Below are positions 1 to 11,500 of a stretch of 64,000 nt of DNA, piece by piece; positions within the stretch are counted from its first letter, which is position 1, and each line of letters starts with the position of its first letter. The notes beneath the pieces are model-generated. The model saw only the letters and a list, made by a program, of their open reading frames with translations, was not told the origin of the DNA and ran no database searches. Origin of the DNA: Tuctoria greenei (Eukaryota > Streptophyta > Magnoliopsida > Poales > Poaceae); NCBI GenBank assembly GCA_036927565.1, contig JAYESD010000002.1, forward strand, positions 224,195,882 to 224,259,881, written 5' to 3'. The position numbers and the translations under genes are program-made.

Positions 1-1469
1 GGTTTTCACAATCCGTTCCTAAGAAGGATTGCTCCCGAACCATTCCTATAAAGCCAGGGCAAATTTCATATCTGGTAGAAAAAATGGATTCCGTCGAAGG
101 TGGTGGCTCACAAAACTTGCCCTTTGGGGCAGAATATGAAAGAATGATGGGCTACTCCACATATGTGTTGGTGGTAAGAAAAGATAAGATAAGAAGATAG
201 ATACGAGGGTGAACAAGGTTTGAAGATTAATAGCAACCGTTCCCCGGCAACGGCATCAGAAATGCTTGTTGACATTTCTTACATCATAGTAAAAATCCGC
301 AAGCGCACGGAAACTATCGTGTACCACTTCCCCTTAAGAGAGTATTCAAGGGTATCGAATCTAAGGAACGTGTGTGTAATCTTACGAACTAATTCACCCA
401 AGGACACAAAGTTGTTTTGTAGGCAAGGAAGAGAGAGGAATTCAAAGTATTGATTATAATTCAATAGAATTTGCAGTAGCTGCTTGCTTCGAGCACGGGT
501 TTACCCCTAGCAATACTAGGACGAATCCCGTCAAGAGCCTATGGCATAGACGAATGTGGAGGATTACAAAGGACAGGTAGGGCTGTCACTACCTACTGCC
601 TACCTCTTCAATCCGTTGGTCTACGAGATATTCACTAGTGATTTCTAACCTAAGCACCACGCTTACGTTCTAAATCACAACTCTAGTTGTTTCGAACACA
701 AAGCTACAACTAGAGCCTCTAATAAGTTAAAGCAATGAACCCACAAGTAACTACTTGTGCAATCTACTATGAATTGAGAATCAAACTTGAATTGAATTCA
801 CAAAGGGCTTACTTGATTTGAGTACACCTTTGCAGGGATACAAGTGTAGAAGAGGGACTTGACAAGCCTAAGCCTCCTTCTCCTAAACTCTCACCACACT
901 CTGCTTCTAATTGGTAGCCTTTAGGAGTACTCTAAACCTTTGGAGTGGTATTTTATTCTCAACTATTGGTGTGTGTGTGTGTGAAGTGAGGTGTGGGGTT
1001 CTATTTCTGGGGGGAAGAAGGGTCGGTTCTCGCCACAAAATGCGCACGAATAAGTCTTCATCGTGGTCACGGCATCACAGGGAGTCGACACGTGGAAGCT
1101 GACTGGTTTGGCGCCAGGAAGGGTTCGGTCGAACCCCCTACTCGGTCGAACAGAAAAGTTGACCATTTCTTGTGTGCTTCCTCGAGGTGACCTCCAGGTG
1201 GGTCCCATTGACTGATATGGGTGCTACACCGTTGGATGGCCTCGGATACTTTTGTTTGTGGTCCATTTGATTCATGTGATGACACGTGGCGTTGCCTGAT
1301 TCGTCAAAATCCAATTTTATAGATTACCCCCTGCATGTCTTGGTATTTTGGATCTAAAAATTCACCTGCATACAAATAAACACCAACGTTTCTGGAATTG
1401 GTTAGTTTTTAACCCTACCACTATGTTGTGTTTCTCTCTTGTGCACATTATGAGGTGAATTGACGGTCT
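1..1469. other. Unassigned non-coding sequence, probably decayed LTR or internal retroelement DNA
   Basis: I see no credible coding region here; the ORFs are short and lack recognisable motifs. The stretch has a GT microsatellite near 969-982 and two close copies of a GGTCGAAC motif near 1126-1155. The latter resembles the short palindromic repeats found inside other LTRs of this window. It directly precedes a truncated chromovirus pol end, so it is likely an older element into which, or beside which, that fragment lies. No termini or target duplications were found. Confidence 0.4.
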
Positions 1470-1473
1470 AAAT

Positions 1474-1860
1474 ATGGCACGTAAGGACCGTCAACAACGA
1501 TTTAAGATTTTGGACAAGCGGAGAGAGGTAGCATATCAACTGGAGATGCCGCCACACCTCTCCGATGTACACGACGTGTTCCACATGTCTCAACTCAAGA
1601 AGTACCTAAGGGTGCAGGAAGAGCAAGTATCGATGGATGAGTTAGAACTTCAGGAAAATTTGACCTATGCCAAGCAACCTGTCAAAATCCTAGGTACGAA
1701 GGAAACAGTCACAAGGAACAAGGTAGTTTGCTAGTTCAAAGTACAATGGGGCCATCATACAGAAGTTGAGGCTACATGCGAGTGAGAAGATGACCTCAAG
1801 AGAGAATTCCCTTACCTCTTCTTCTCCACTGTGATGAATCTTGAAGGCGAGATTCATTTT
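1474..1860 (+). pseudogene. Chromovirus (Ty3/gypsy, Tekay/Del-like) integrase C-terminus with decayed chromodomain
   Basis: The open frame 1474-1734 encodes the end of a plant chromovirus integrase, including the signature VHDVFHMSQLKKYL that follows the integrase core. Reading on past the stop near 1732, the chromodomain core is still visible as VQWGHHTEVEAT followed by EDDLKREFPYLF, with two in-frame stops. In intact relatives this domain binds modified histone tails and directs integration into heterochromatin. The fragment lacks everything upstream (gag, protease, RT, RNase H, integrase core), so it is a 5'-truncated remnant. It runs straight into a purine-rich tract and an LTR in the same orientation, which supports the assignment. 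Confidence 0.8.
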
Positions 1861-1873
1861 AAAGGGGTAGGTT
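1861..1873 (+). promoter_or_regulatory. Polypurine tract of the plus-strand chromovirus
   Basis: AAAGGGGTAGGTT lies immediately before the LTR start TGTAACA and directly after the pol end. This is the expected position for the plus-strand primer of reverse transcription. Confidence 0.65.
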
Positions 1874-3048
1874 TGTAACACCCTCATTTTCATCATCATG
1901 AATTGCATTCATAAACATGCATGGAAAACATAAAGCAACCCAAAAGGGAACAGGAATAAAAGAATTAAAAGTAGAAATACAAGTGAAATTGAGTCAAGCA
2001 ACGGACTTGTCCGGCCAAATAACAGACTAGTTCGGTATGCCTCAACTGCACTGATTAAATTGGATTTTTCCCATCACGGACTTGTTCATTGCCACCATGG
2101 ACTAGTCTTTTATATGTTATTTTACCACTTCGGATTTGTCCGAAAACCCCCATACAATCCGAGCCACCTCACTAGAAGTTAGCAGATTTTTCTGGCATCA
2201 ACCCGAGACAAGTCCAATGTACCTTTATGTACAAGAACGGACTTCTCCAGTCTTTTACGAACTAGTACGGTCCCTAGGGTTTTGATTCGGATTAAAAATT
2301 TGACCACGATGGTTTCTTGAGGAATAAAAGGAAAGCAACATAAAAACATCGTGCCCCACCCCAGTAGAGTTCGAGTGGGACACCACCATGACCCCACACC
2401 TGTCCCCTCCGAGTCCCATTGGGATTCCATCCCAACCCCACCCCTTGCCCCTATATAAGGAACCACATCCCTACTATAACCCCTGCCAACGTTGATAAAA
2501 CCCCACAGCCCTGCATTGCACCACGAGCCACTGTTCGAAAGGAAGGGTCCTAGCTGTAAGGATGGAGAAGAAGGAAATAACAGGAAGGAGGGAGGAAGAG
2601 GAAGGAGAAGCTAGCAAGACCGTCGTTGTTGTGTTGTTTTTCATCAACACCTCGTAGTCATCATTTTTTAATACATCAACACCGCCATCTCGTCATCAAC
2701 AAACCTAGACGCGGAGATACAAGCCACGTTCCCTCCACGGTCGTTGAGCCGTTGCACCCAAGGTAATTACTGTAGGTTCAGTTTTCATGACAAATTTACT
2801 CCACTACTCGGAACACACCAGACCCTAGCCGAAAATATCACGCTTCTTTGGACTGCCACGGCCTTGTCCGGTCCTAGTGCGGACCAATCCGGCCAGCGTA
2901 GACTTGTCCGGCCCAAGTGCGTACTAATCCGTTATGTAAATTCTAGCAACCCCAGAACTTAAAAAAAAATGGAAATGGCCTGAAACTGACTTGAACACCT
3001 AAAACCTAGTTAGTAAACAATAGTAGTGAATTAATATCATTTGTTACA
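1874..3048 (+). repeat. LTR of the plus-strand chromovirus (3' LTR)
   Basis: The LTR begins TGTAACA and I place its end at TGTTACA (3042-3048), giving short inverted ends and a length of 1175 bp. A TATA box (TATATAA, 2452-2458) sits in the middle, as expected for a U3/R boundary. Imperfect copies of the palindrome CGGACTTGTCCG recur, for example near 2003, 2075, 2122, 2238, 2858 and 2900. The matching 5' LTR is not in the window, so the right boundary rests only on the inverted ends and is less certain than the left one. Confidence 0.65.
2452..2458 (+). promoter_or_regulatory. TATA box of the chromovirus LTR promoter
   Basis: TATATAA follows a C-rich stretch inside the LTR, about 580 bp from its start. 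It is the only strong TATA motif in this LTR and would set the retroelement transcript start. Confidence 0.55.
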
Positions 3049-3399
3049 CAAAAAAACATTGAATTCATATGAGGATCTTCGACACTTCATGGCATATTGA
3101 TTAATATGTTAGCATTATAATGATTGCATTGTTTGCTTTGTATGTGCGTCTCCACGAGTAGAAGGACATGCTCAAGAGGGTTCATACGAGGATCTTCGAC
3201 ACCAGAACTTCGAAGCACTTGATCCAAACCAGACACCAGATCAAGGCGAGTGCCCCTGGACATTTTGATCCTGTTTTGAAATGTTTTATTTTGAACTTGC
3301 ATGCTCGTGTCAAATTGACGGGAAAACCCATGAATAGGAGTTTACTAGACTTGTATGTCTTGCCTTGTTGCTTAGGATGTAATGAAGAGAGTTGGGAAG
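3049..3399. other. Unassigned flank, left half of a sequence split by the non-autonomous retroelement
   Basis: No gene is visible. A GAGGATCTTCGACAC motif occurs twice (about 3070 and 3188), suggesting a small internal duplication. The sequence resumes at 7937 after the inserted element, and the insertion duplicated GGAAG at the break. The joined sequence (with 7937-8562) is probably an old LTR or internal region of another element, but I could not name it. Confidence 0.5.
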
Positions 3400-4303
3400 T
3401 GATGAGGACATCACTTCTATGGATACAAACAACACTCCATTGAACATACAAGATGCAATCAATAGAGTTCATACAAAACAATTAATTTCAGAGGTGAGGT
3501 CGTTCTTATATGTTTCTTTATATGTTTTTGAGCATAGATTGCTACCTAATGATTTAATTGTGATTAGGATCCATGAAGAGGTTCAAGGAGTAGTTGGAGG
3601 AAGTATTAGGGACGTGGAGGACCAGAGAATTCGTTCAAAGAAGGTGGAAACCGAGCCAAACTAAAAATTGTGTCCAACTCGGAGTCCAAGAGCAGTACGC
3701 ACTAAAACGGACGCCCAGGACGCATACGAACTCCGTTTTGGAGGTTCTACATATGCACAGAAAGGGGATAGGATAAACTTTCCAATGGCGCTGGTAACAT
3801 GTCAAAATACATTCGGAGTCCACAGGAATCGTCGAAACAAAATTGAGTTCAGAATCTGTCAGGGTGTTGCACCACTGTATTGGGCCATTGGGCATTCTAT
3901 CAGATCTAAGTCCATTATTTTTGTATCTTAGGGTTTGGTCACGACCCCAAAACCCCCCTGGACGTCCTCTCACATATATATACTCCATAGTAGCCGTCAT
4001 GAACAATTGGATTTTGCTTAGATCATTAATATCACCGTTCTTCAGTTTGTGAAACCCCAACTTCGCGATTTCAGATCGTGTCTACCTTGTTCTTGCTTGT
4101 GTTCTCAGTTGCACTTGCACGGATTAGCCTTCTTGGCGAGGTCAATCGTGTGCAGCACGGTTGATAACCAACGGAGCGGTGGTGTAGTGATTGCAGGGGC
4201 TGTTCGTGTTCTACTCAAGAGCCTCGGATCATCAACGTCGAGATCTCTATCAATCGACTTATTCATTACCTCTCGGAAGATCGGGCCTAAACTTTTCTTA
4301 TCA
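3400..4303 (+). repeat. 5' LTR of the non-autonomous element
   Basis: This repeat aligns end to end with 7033-7936 at the same length. It starts TGATGAGG and ends TTATCA. A TATATATA run near 3975-3982 corresponds to the TATATAAA of the 3' copy, marking the promoter. The base before it completes the GGAAG target duplication. Confidence 0.92.
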
Positions 4304-4305
4304 AT

Positions 4306-4315
4306 TGGTATCAGA
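4306..4315 (+). promoter_or_regulatory. Primer binding site (initiator methionine tRNA type)
   Basis: TGGTATCAGA lies two bases after the 5' LTR end. This is the classic complement to the 3' end of plant initiator tRNA-Met, used to prime minus-strand DNA synthesis. Confidence 0.88.
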
Positions 4316-5520
4316 TTTCCAAGTTACCCGTTAGGTAATTCATCTATCCATTACATTATTTTTGTTTTTCATACCTAGAGTCCACAAAAAAGCCACAAAA
4401 AACTTGTAGTTTAGTAGATCTGTTCATTACTTTGTCCAAACCACCATTGAGCCTTTGCAACTTTCGTTTTTAGTTTAGTTTTGTTGAGTTTGTGTCCGTT
4501 GTTGAGTCATATTTCTGGTTTAGAAAGTGTTTTTGGTCTTAGTTTGAGTTTTGCATTGTGTTGATTCATCCTCTTGAATCACGTCATCCCGTCCAGATTA
4601 GATTCATCTCTGTCCAGTCCGGTATTTTCATCATATCTCGCTCATACGAACTCGGATTTTGGAGTTCTTGTACTTTCTGGAAATCTTAATAAGTTTTCTA
4701 CAACTTTCGTATTCATAGGGTTCCCAGTAAACAGATATATAATGGTCAAAAGTGCATTAGATCTGAATCTGTTCTCGACCTAGAATTTCTGAACAGTCTG
4801 TATTTCGGAGACAATATCTCCTATTGTTCTTGTCAAAAATAGGTCTTCCATATATTGAAATTAAAGAGGAGATATATATATATATATATATATACAATCT
4901 TTCTGTTGTAAGTATTTCTATTTAGAGCCTTTAAGTGTGCATATTTGTCCTTGGAAGATTGAGTAGAAAATCTGCGACAGACACACGAGATATCTTTGAT
5001 TGGTTTTTATTGTGTTCTCCTTTTGCAGCACATTCTGAGAAAAGAAATACAAAAGAAAAAGGCAAGTGCAAAACAAGATACAAAAGCCTCACAAAAATAG
5101 GAGAAAAAAAAACAAAAACAAAAACAGAAGTGCTAGCATCCTTTGTATCATCTAGTTTTGTCTCATGTTTTGTTTGCTTGAACTACTAGGAACACATTTA
5201 GGCCAGCAACTTTGACAAGTACTTTGGACACTTATTCAACTTTACTATCAGATTTCATTGTTGCTAATCCTTGCTACATATAAAGTGCCATCCAAGCTAC
5301 ACTTTACTCTTGAGAAGAATTGATACACATTTGCAATCATCCCACGCTTCATTGGTTTCATCATACCGGCCACTGTTTGCCACCTGCAGTGTCGATAAGA
5401 ACACTTGTAAGAGTGTGGTAAGACGCTTGAGAGTGTGTGATTCTACTTCCACTTTGCCATTACACTTTGTAGTTGATAGGGATAATATATTTTTTTGTTG
5501 TCTTCTGTTTGCTACTAACA
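4316..5520. other. Untranslated leader of the non-autonomous element
   Basis: About 1.2 kb between the primer site and the gag start holds no convincing ORF. It contains an AT microsatellite (4872-4894) and an A-rich tract near 5106-5128. A long leader of this type usually carries packaging and dimerisation signals, but nothing specific can be read from the sequence. Confidence 0.5.
4872..4894. repeat. AT dinucleotide microsatellite
   Basis: An uninterrupted alternating AT run of 23 bases lies in the leader of the non-autonomous element. Confidence 0.9.
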
Positions 5521-5976
5521 ATGTCAGGTAAAAGCAAGAATCATGCATTATATGCTGAGATGATTGACATGATGAAGATGACGATGGAGTTGCTCACTAA
5601 AAATCAAACATCAACCAAGGATTCACATGACATTCATACCACCTTTTCAACACCTTCCACAAGAAGTAATTACATTCTCCCATCTCTTCCTTCTTATGAT
5701 GGTTTTGATTACGATTAATATATTGCTTGGGAAATAGAGTTGGATAAAATTTTTGGACAATGGCATATGTGTGAGAGGAGAAAGATTAGAAATATTGCTA
5801 GTGTGTTAGGTGATTGTGCATTAACTTGGTGGGACAACTTAAGCGATAAAGAAAAATATCAAACATGGAAAGATATGAAAATTCTTATGCGAGAAACTTT
5901 TGCTAATGTATCTAATTGCAAAGATGAAATACATGAAAGTGAGAAGAATTTTCTTGTTGTACCTCCTCCAATATGA
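5521..5976 (+). pseudogene. Gypsy-type gag N-terminal remnant
   Basis: Translation from the ATG at 5521 gives MSGKSKNHALYAEMIDMMKM and continues to LPSLPSYDGFDYD, then a stop at 5716. In the same frame the gag core follows: WEIELDKIFGQWHMCERRKI, ALTWWDNL and WKDMKILMRETF, ending at 5974. The order YDGxxD, WExxxDKIF, A-WWD and W-MK--M---F is the core of the plant retrotransposon gag domain, which forms the capsid-like particle. The usual middle and nucleocapsid parts after RETF are missing and the frame shifts into the next ORF, so an internal deletion is likely. With one in-frame stop it is probably not functional. Confidence 0.72.
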
Positions 5977-6856
5977 ACAAATAAATGTAGATGCAAATGA
6001 GAGTGAGGTGTTGAACAACTCTTCTGAATTTTTTGATAAATCAACTCATAATGCATTTGAATTTCTTGCTGAAAATGAGAGTAGTGTTAATGGACAATGC
6101 TCTACAGTTAACCAAGGTATGACATTTTCAAATGTGCTGAATTTTGCTACCAATCATGCTATCGATGAGCAGCAACAAGATGAACCTTTTCATAATACAC
6201 CTTTACCATTAGTTGATTTTTCTACTGATTCTTACAACAAAAAAGAGTTGTGTGCTGATAATTATATTGTACCTATGCTAGAACAACCAAATGAATTTGA
6301 TAGTTTATCACTCACTTGTGCTGAAAGTAAGCATTTGATTCCAACTACATGTGAAAGGGATGAGCTGAAATTGTTATCTTCTCTAAATACTTTGGGCTAT
6401 ATTGAATTTGACACTCTTTGTGATATAGATATCGTAGAGAAGATAATATTTTCTCAATCTGAATTGCCTTTGTTAAGTAGAAATATTTTTCATGCTATAG
6501 GCAAATATGAACATAGTGGTATGTTTATGGTGCATAAAGTTTACATATGTTCAAATGAGGAAGCTCCTTTTGTGCTGCAACAACATGGTAAAGTAAATGA
6601 ATGTACTAACACTAATAATGTCTTGTCAAGTTTTTCTAGTATTTTTTCCTTGCAGCAGCGACAACAAAAGCATTATTCACTGTGGTTGTGCATTATGGAC
6701 AGCACTTATTCTACCTTCAAATCAAGCCTCTTTGTCGGACATACGAGCAAGTCGAGGACGGCTTGTCATAAAGAAGGGGAGAATGATGAGATCATGCACA
6801 TTATTATTGCACCTACAAACATGACACAATGTTTATTTGTTTGGGATCCTAGCTAA
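5900..6856 (+). CDS. Unrecognised ORF of the non-autonomous element
   Basis: This is a 318-codon frame whose first 20 or so residues overlap the gag remnant in another frame. The meaningful part probably starts near 5965 (YEQINVDANESEV). The protein is rich in Ser, Asn, Glu and Asp, contains a cysteine-bearing stretch (LSLTCAESKHLIPTTCERDE) and a segment TLGYIEFDTLCDIDIVEKII, and has no signal peptide or obvious membrane span. I see no protease, RT, RNase H or integrase motif. Its survival without stops over about 950 bp, next to a broken gag, is notable. It may be a fused relic of a gag-pol linker region or a captured sequence. Function unknown. Confidence 0.5.
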   Translation: MLMYLIAKMKYMKVRRIFLLYLLQYEQINVDANESEVLNNSSEFFDKSTHNAFEFLAENESSVNGQCSTVNQGMTFSNVLNFATNHAIDEQQQDEPFHNTPLPLVDFSTDSYNKKELCADNYIVPMLEQPNEFDSLSLTCAESKHLIPTTCERDELKLLSSLNTLGYIEFDTLCDIDIVEKIIFSQSELPLLSRNIFHAIGKYEHSGMFMVHKVYICSNEEAPFVLQQHGKVNECTNTNNVLSSFSSIFSLQQRQQKHYSLWLCIMDSTYSTFKSSLFVGHTSKSRTACHKEGENDEIMHIIIAPTNMTQCLFVWDPS

Positions 6857-7019
6857 AGTGAATGTGCACTCTTATTTGATGGACAAGATCAAGATGGCAC
6901 ACTATGTCGTCCACCACCTTGGCCTCCTCCATTCATGCATACAAGAAGATTTGATGGCATTGCACATTTGGACCAACACATGAGAGGATATGGACTTCAG
7001 TCGGGGATGACTCCAATTC

Positions 7020-7032
7020 AAGAAGGGGAGGA
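7020..7032 (+). promoter_or_regulatory. Polypurine tract of the non-autonomous element
   Basis: AAGAAGGGGAGGA immediately precedes the 3' LTR start TGATGAGG, where plus-strand priming is expected. Confidence 0.8.
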
Positions 7033-7936
7033 TGATGAGGACATCACTTCTATGGATACAAACAACACTCCATTGAACATACAAGATGCAATCAATAGAG
7101 TTCATACACAACAATTAATTTCAGAGGTGAGCTCGTTCTTATATGTTTCGTTATATGTTTTTGAGCATAGATTGCTACCTAATGATTTAATTGTGATTAG
7201 GATCCATGAAGAGGTTCAAGGAGTAGTTGTAGGAAGTATTAGGGACGTGGAGGACCAGAGAATTCGTTCAAAGAAGATGGAAACCGAGCCAAACTGAAAA
7301 TCGTGTCCAACTCGGAGTCCAAGAGCAGTAAGCACTAAAATGGACGCCCAGGACGCATACGAACTCCGTTTTGGATGTTCTACATATGAACAAAAAGGTA
7401 AGAGGATAAACTTTCCAATGGAGCTGGTCCCATGTCAAAATTCCATTGGAGTCGATGGGAATCGTCGAAACAAAGTTGAGTTCAGAATCTGTCAGGGTGC
7501 TGCACCACCGTATTGGGCCATTGGGCCTTGTATCAAGTCTAAGTCCATTATTTTCGTATCTTAGGGTTAGGTCACGACCCCAAAACCCCCTTGGACGTCC
7601 TCCCACCTATATAAACTCCATAGTAGCCGCCATGAATAATTGGGTTTTGCTTATATCAATAATATCGCCGTTCTTCGGTTTGTGAAACCCCAACTTCGCG
7701 ATTTCAGATCGTGTCTACCTTGTTCTTGCTTGTGTTCTCGGTTGCACTTGCAGGTATTAGCCTTCTTGGCGAGGTAAATCGTGTGCAGCATGGTTGATAA
7801 CCAACGGAGCGGTGGTGTAGTGATTGCAAGGGCCGTTAGTGTTCTACTCGAGAGCCTTAGATCATCAACATCGAGATCTCCATCAACTGACTTATCCATT
7901 ACCTTTCGGAAGATCGGGCCTAAACTTTTCTTATCA
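7033..7936 (+). repeat. 3' LTR of the non-autonomous element
   Basis: It is the same length as the 5' LTR (904 bp), with matching ends. A TATATAAA box lies at 7608-7615. The following five bases GGAAG match those before the 5' LTR. Confidence 0.92.
7608..7615 (+). promoter_or_regulatory. TATA box in the LTR of the non-autonomous element
   Basis: TATATAAA lies between a C-rich stretch and the sequence CTCCATAGTAGCCGCC, at a position that corresponds to the TATATATA of the 5' copy. Confidence 0.6.
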
Positions 7937-8562
7937 GGAAGGGTATTTTACATTTTTGCCTTGTTTTGCTTAATTGGGTTAGGGAAGAACATATAACTTG
8001 ATTTTGAACTTTTGATCACAAGAACTATGTAAGATGATCGTAATGACCCTTAGCAATATGGAACCTAGGAATCTAAGCAAGCCGGTTTGTGGAATGGGTT
8101 GGTGGTTTTGCTTGCTTTAGATCTAAGGACCGTTCGTGGAGCGACCACCCAGGATTCGGCAGTGCCACCACAGGGCCATTATGGGAGTGGCTTAGCTAAT
8201 TAATTAGGTGTATTGCCAGCATTGTTCGAATCATTTGGAGAAACAGAGGATAGGAGTCGGTTGGGTAGGCAATAGTGGAGGGATTGCCCTAGGATCCGAA
8301 TGGCACAAGAGGGGGCCCTTGGATGGATGTGCTTAGTTGCGAGACATCGGCTCCGAGGCAACCTCAGTTGGTATGTACATGCTGGTAGTCCCTTTGTAAA
8401 GGCTATTTTGTGATCTCTTGGCCACACACCAACGGAAATGTGAGAATGCACAATTAAGATTCCTCGGTCACCAAAAGGTGATGAAATCACAAACTTGTGG
8501 GTAAAGTGGTGCAACCTCTGCAGAGTGCAAAAATAACATGATAGTCGTGCTCCCAATCATTG
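7937..8562. other. Unassigned flank, right half of the split sequence
   Basis: No gene is seen. It continues the sequence interrupted at 3399 and begins with the second copy of the GGAAG target duplication. The base composition and lack of ORFs suggest LTR-like DNA. It ends where the long chromovirus LTR A begins. Confidence 0.5.
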
Positions 8563-11500
8563 TGGAGACTAGGGTCCCGACATTCCAAGAATCACATTGG
8601 GTGGTGTCGTGCGATGCGGCACCAAACAACACAAACGAAAAGAATATGTGAAACATACAAAAGCTTTATTTTATAAGATATTCGAGTTCACAAAATAATG
8701 TACATAAGGAGTACATAAGCAGCAGAAGATACATGATTCACTCACTCGAACCTAGCTATTGCACATGTGAGAGTATTCAGCCTAGAATACCTCGCACTAG
8801 CAACACGAAGCAAAGCAGCGGTTCATGGGGTTTCCACTCGGCAATACAACTCGAGAGGGGTGATGCCGCACTACAAAACCCATCATATGCGATGTTACCG
8901 GGAAAACATATTAATCCACAAACTGTGAGTACAATCCTCAGAAAGACTTAACCGTCTCACCTAAACATGCAACTCTGCATGTTGGAAAATCTAGTACATA
9001 GGCAGCTGAATTTGCATAGAAGAAACTCGCCTAAAGTATGTCCTTCATTTTTCGATTTTAGCAGCAGTTTACAGTTCTATAAAAAATAAATTTAGTTAGC
9101 AATATAACTATAGCATACAAGTAGTAAACAATGATTAAGCATAGAGCACAATTCATATGATTCCATTATTCTTAATTTACTACGTCACGACTCGGCAAAC
9201 AAGTATACTCAGTCCATAACCGCGAGCGACGGTGATTGCAATCAATAATAACCCGGAATGCATGACACATACGCCCGCAAGGAAGTCATTTCAGTGCGCT
9301 TCACTATCCGTCATATGCAGCCACTTTTCACAAGAGACCCTAATATGGAATCAACTCTCCATCCCAAGCAAAAGGTCCTCTATACGGACACATCGAAGTT
9401 GCCCGCTAGAAGATTTACACCTTTATTCCATCGTGTCTCCATTTAAGGACAACGTAGAAGTTTCCACACCAAGGTCTACGAGTTACATCAGTTTCCTGGG
9501 TCCCATATACTAGTATGCATCCGGTATAGCTCAAACCTGCCGAACAGGACCGCACACGGATCGGTCCTCAATCGACACAGGCAGGACTACACATCCAACC
9601 CCGCTGCCAGTTCTCATATTCATTTCCATAAGTCATTCTCTAGCATATATCAACCCTGTGTGAGGTGAAATCTATTTTGCGAGTAGATTCCAACTACTCG
9701 GCTTCTACCAGATTTCTATACAACATTTAGCATAGTAGCAGCTACACGAGGACTTAACAGCTACCCAAATAATTCATGGGGTGTTCTTCTCATGAAAGTG
9801 GGGAATCCAAATCATCTACACTTAATGCACAAGACGTAATGTGATACAAAGCAAAAGTTGTAAAAGCTATTAAATGGAAACTGGGGCTGGCCTGGTTCCA
9901 CGGTTTAATCAAAGTCAGAGCGAAGAGAACATAATCAGCTGTTGGTCATCCAAATAGATATCCCTTGTCGAAGTCCTTCGTCCTCACGAGGATTATCGAT
10001 ATGAAATGCACATATGAGAAATGAAACTTAGTAATGAAGAAATACTTTATGAGTTATAAGAGCATTCTAACATGCTAAGAGAAACTACAGAGGAGTCTCT
10101 ACTGGAACTTAAGTCTGGTTGAAGGGATGATTGGAAACAGATAACTTAGAGAATGACCTTATGATCTTCAATATGAATATTCATGTGAGTGGACATTACT
10201 AATGACAGAATCTGATAAAGATAACACATACTGGATCTAGGATTTCTGTAGTGTTCTACAGAGGTGATAAGGAGAGTGCTAGTAAAATTTCAGACTTTTC
10301 TATGGAAGAATGTGGTCTACAAAATTCCCTAAGTCTTTTTCCTTCTCTTAACTTACAGAGAAAAACTGGAGTTTTGTCATACAGAATATTATGTTTTCAT
10401 GTAGGGTTGGTCAAATGGAGTCCAGAAAAATTGGTTTCACATTTTTCTAAGCTTACTAGAGGGAGATATGAATTTTACAAGTTGGGAATATTTCCTGAAA
10501 AAGTTTATGTTGTTTTTACAATTTTCAAGGACATATGGAAAAGCAACATAGTTTGACTGACCAAACAAAGTCCAATGAAGCTGAATTTTTACTGAATATC
10601 AAGAGATTTATGGAGGACTTGCTGGCAAAAATTGGAAATTTCCATAAAGGGGATCTCCTGGAATTAATTTCCAAAGTTCTGATTTTAAGGACTTTTGGAG
10701 AAAATCATAGGAATTTTCATACCAATCTAATTTCACCACTGCAATGTACTGGATAAAAGGAATCCAATAAAATTTGTTTCGTAATTTTTGGACACTTCTA
10801 GTAGGAGCTATGGATTTTCAAACTTTGGGCAAAATCTGTAAATTTAAAAGGAAAAAGAAAAGTTTAAATTCTGACAGTGGGGTCCACGGCTGACACAGCC
10901 ACTCGACGCTCGGCAAACTAGGGCCACAGGGTTGCGGGTGCGTTGTCCCGAAACATCCCGAGACCACATCTGATCCGGCTGAGGAGCAAATGTCTCAGAC
11001 AGATGGGCCCGCCCGGGGGTCTTCTCACCCAACGCACCCGGTGGCGCTGGTGGCCACCCCGACAGCACATGGCGGCGCAGTCACCACCCGCCCTTTCTAT
11101 TGATCCGCCCCTCTTGAAACTCGCCACCACAGGGTAAAATAGGATGGGGAGGAGGATGGTGGGGGCTAATCATGCTCAAATCGGCCAGAGCCTAGCTCCC
11201 CACGGCAACAGCGCACAGAGCTCGCCGGTGAGCACGGTTCTCCTTCTCTAGTGCCTTGTTTACATTGCAGTTTTCTTCAAAAAGAAGCTGGAATTATGTT
11301 CAGCATGAAAATGGATCAAAGAATCTCTTAAAATAGTCTTAACCGAATGTTCCACGGTGTCCTAGCCGGTTTTTGCCCGCCAGCGCAAGAACACGTTGAA
11401 TGGGGCATTTTCTCCATGGTTTTCTCTGGATATGCTTCGAGGAGGTGCGCACAGGAATTTAGAGTATATTATCTAATTTCATTAGAATATGGTTTCACGT

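Larger units (their letters stand above)
3400..7936 (+). mobile_element. Complete non-autonomous LTR retrotransposon (gag remnant, no pol)
   Basis: The element has two 904-bp LTRs (3400-4303 and 7033-7936), both starting TGATGAGGACATC and ending TTATCA. It is flanked by a perfect 5-bp duplication GGAAG (3395-3399 and 7937-7941). A primer binding site TGGTATCAGA follows the 5' LTR after two bases, and a purine tract precedes the 3' LTR. The 2729-bp interior holds a broken gypsy-type gag start and an unrecognised 300-codon ORF, but no protease, RT, RNase H or integrase. It must have moved with proteins supplied by another element. The LTR copies differ by scattered substitutions, so the insertion is not very recent. 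Boundaries are as secure as sequence inspection allows. Confidence 0.92.

Noticed and set aside
3168..4378. Short frames in and around the 5' LTR of the non-autonomous element, repeated near 6935-7685
   Set aside because: They are duplicated only because they lie in the two LTRs; not genes.
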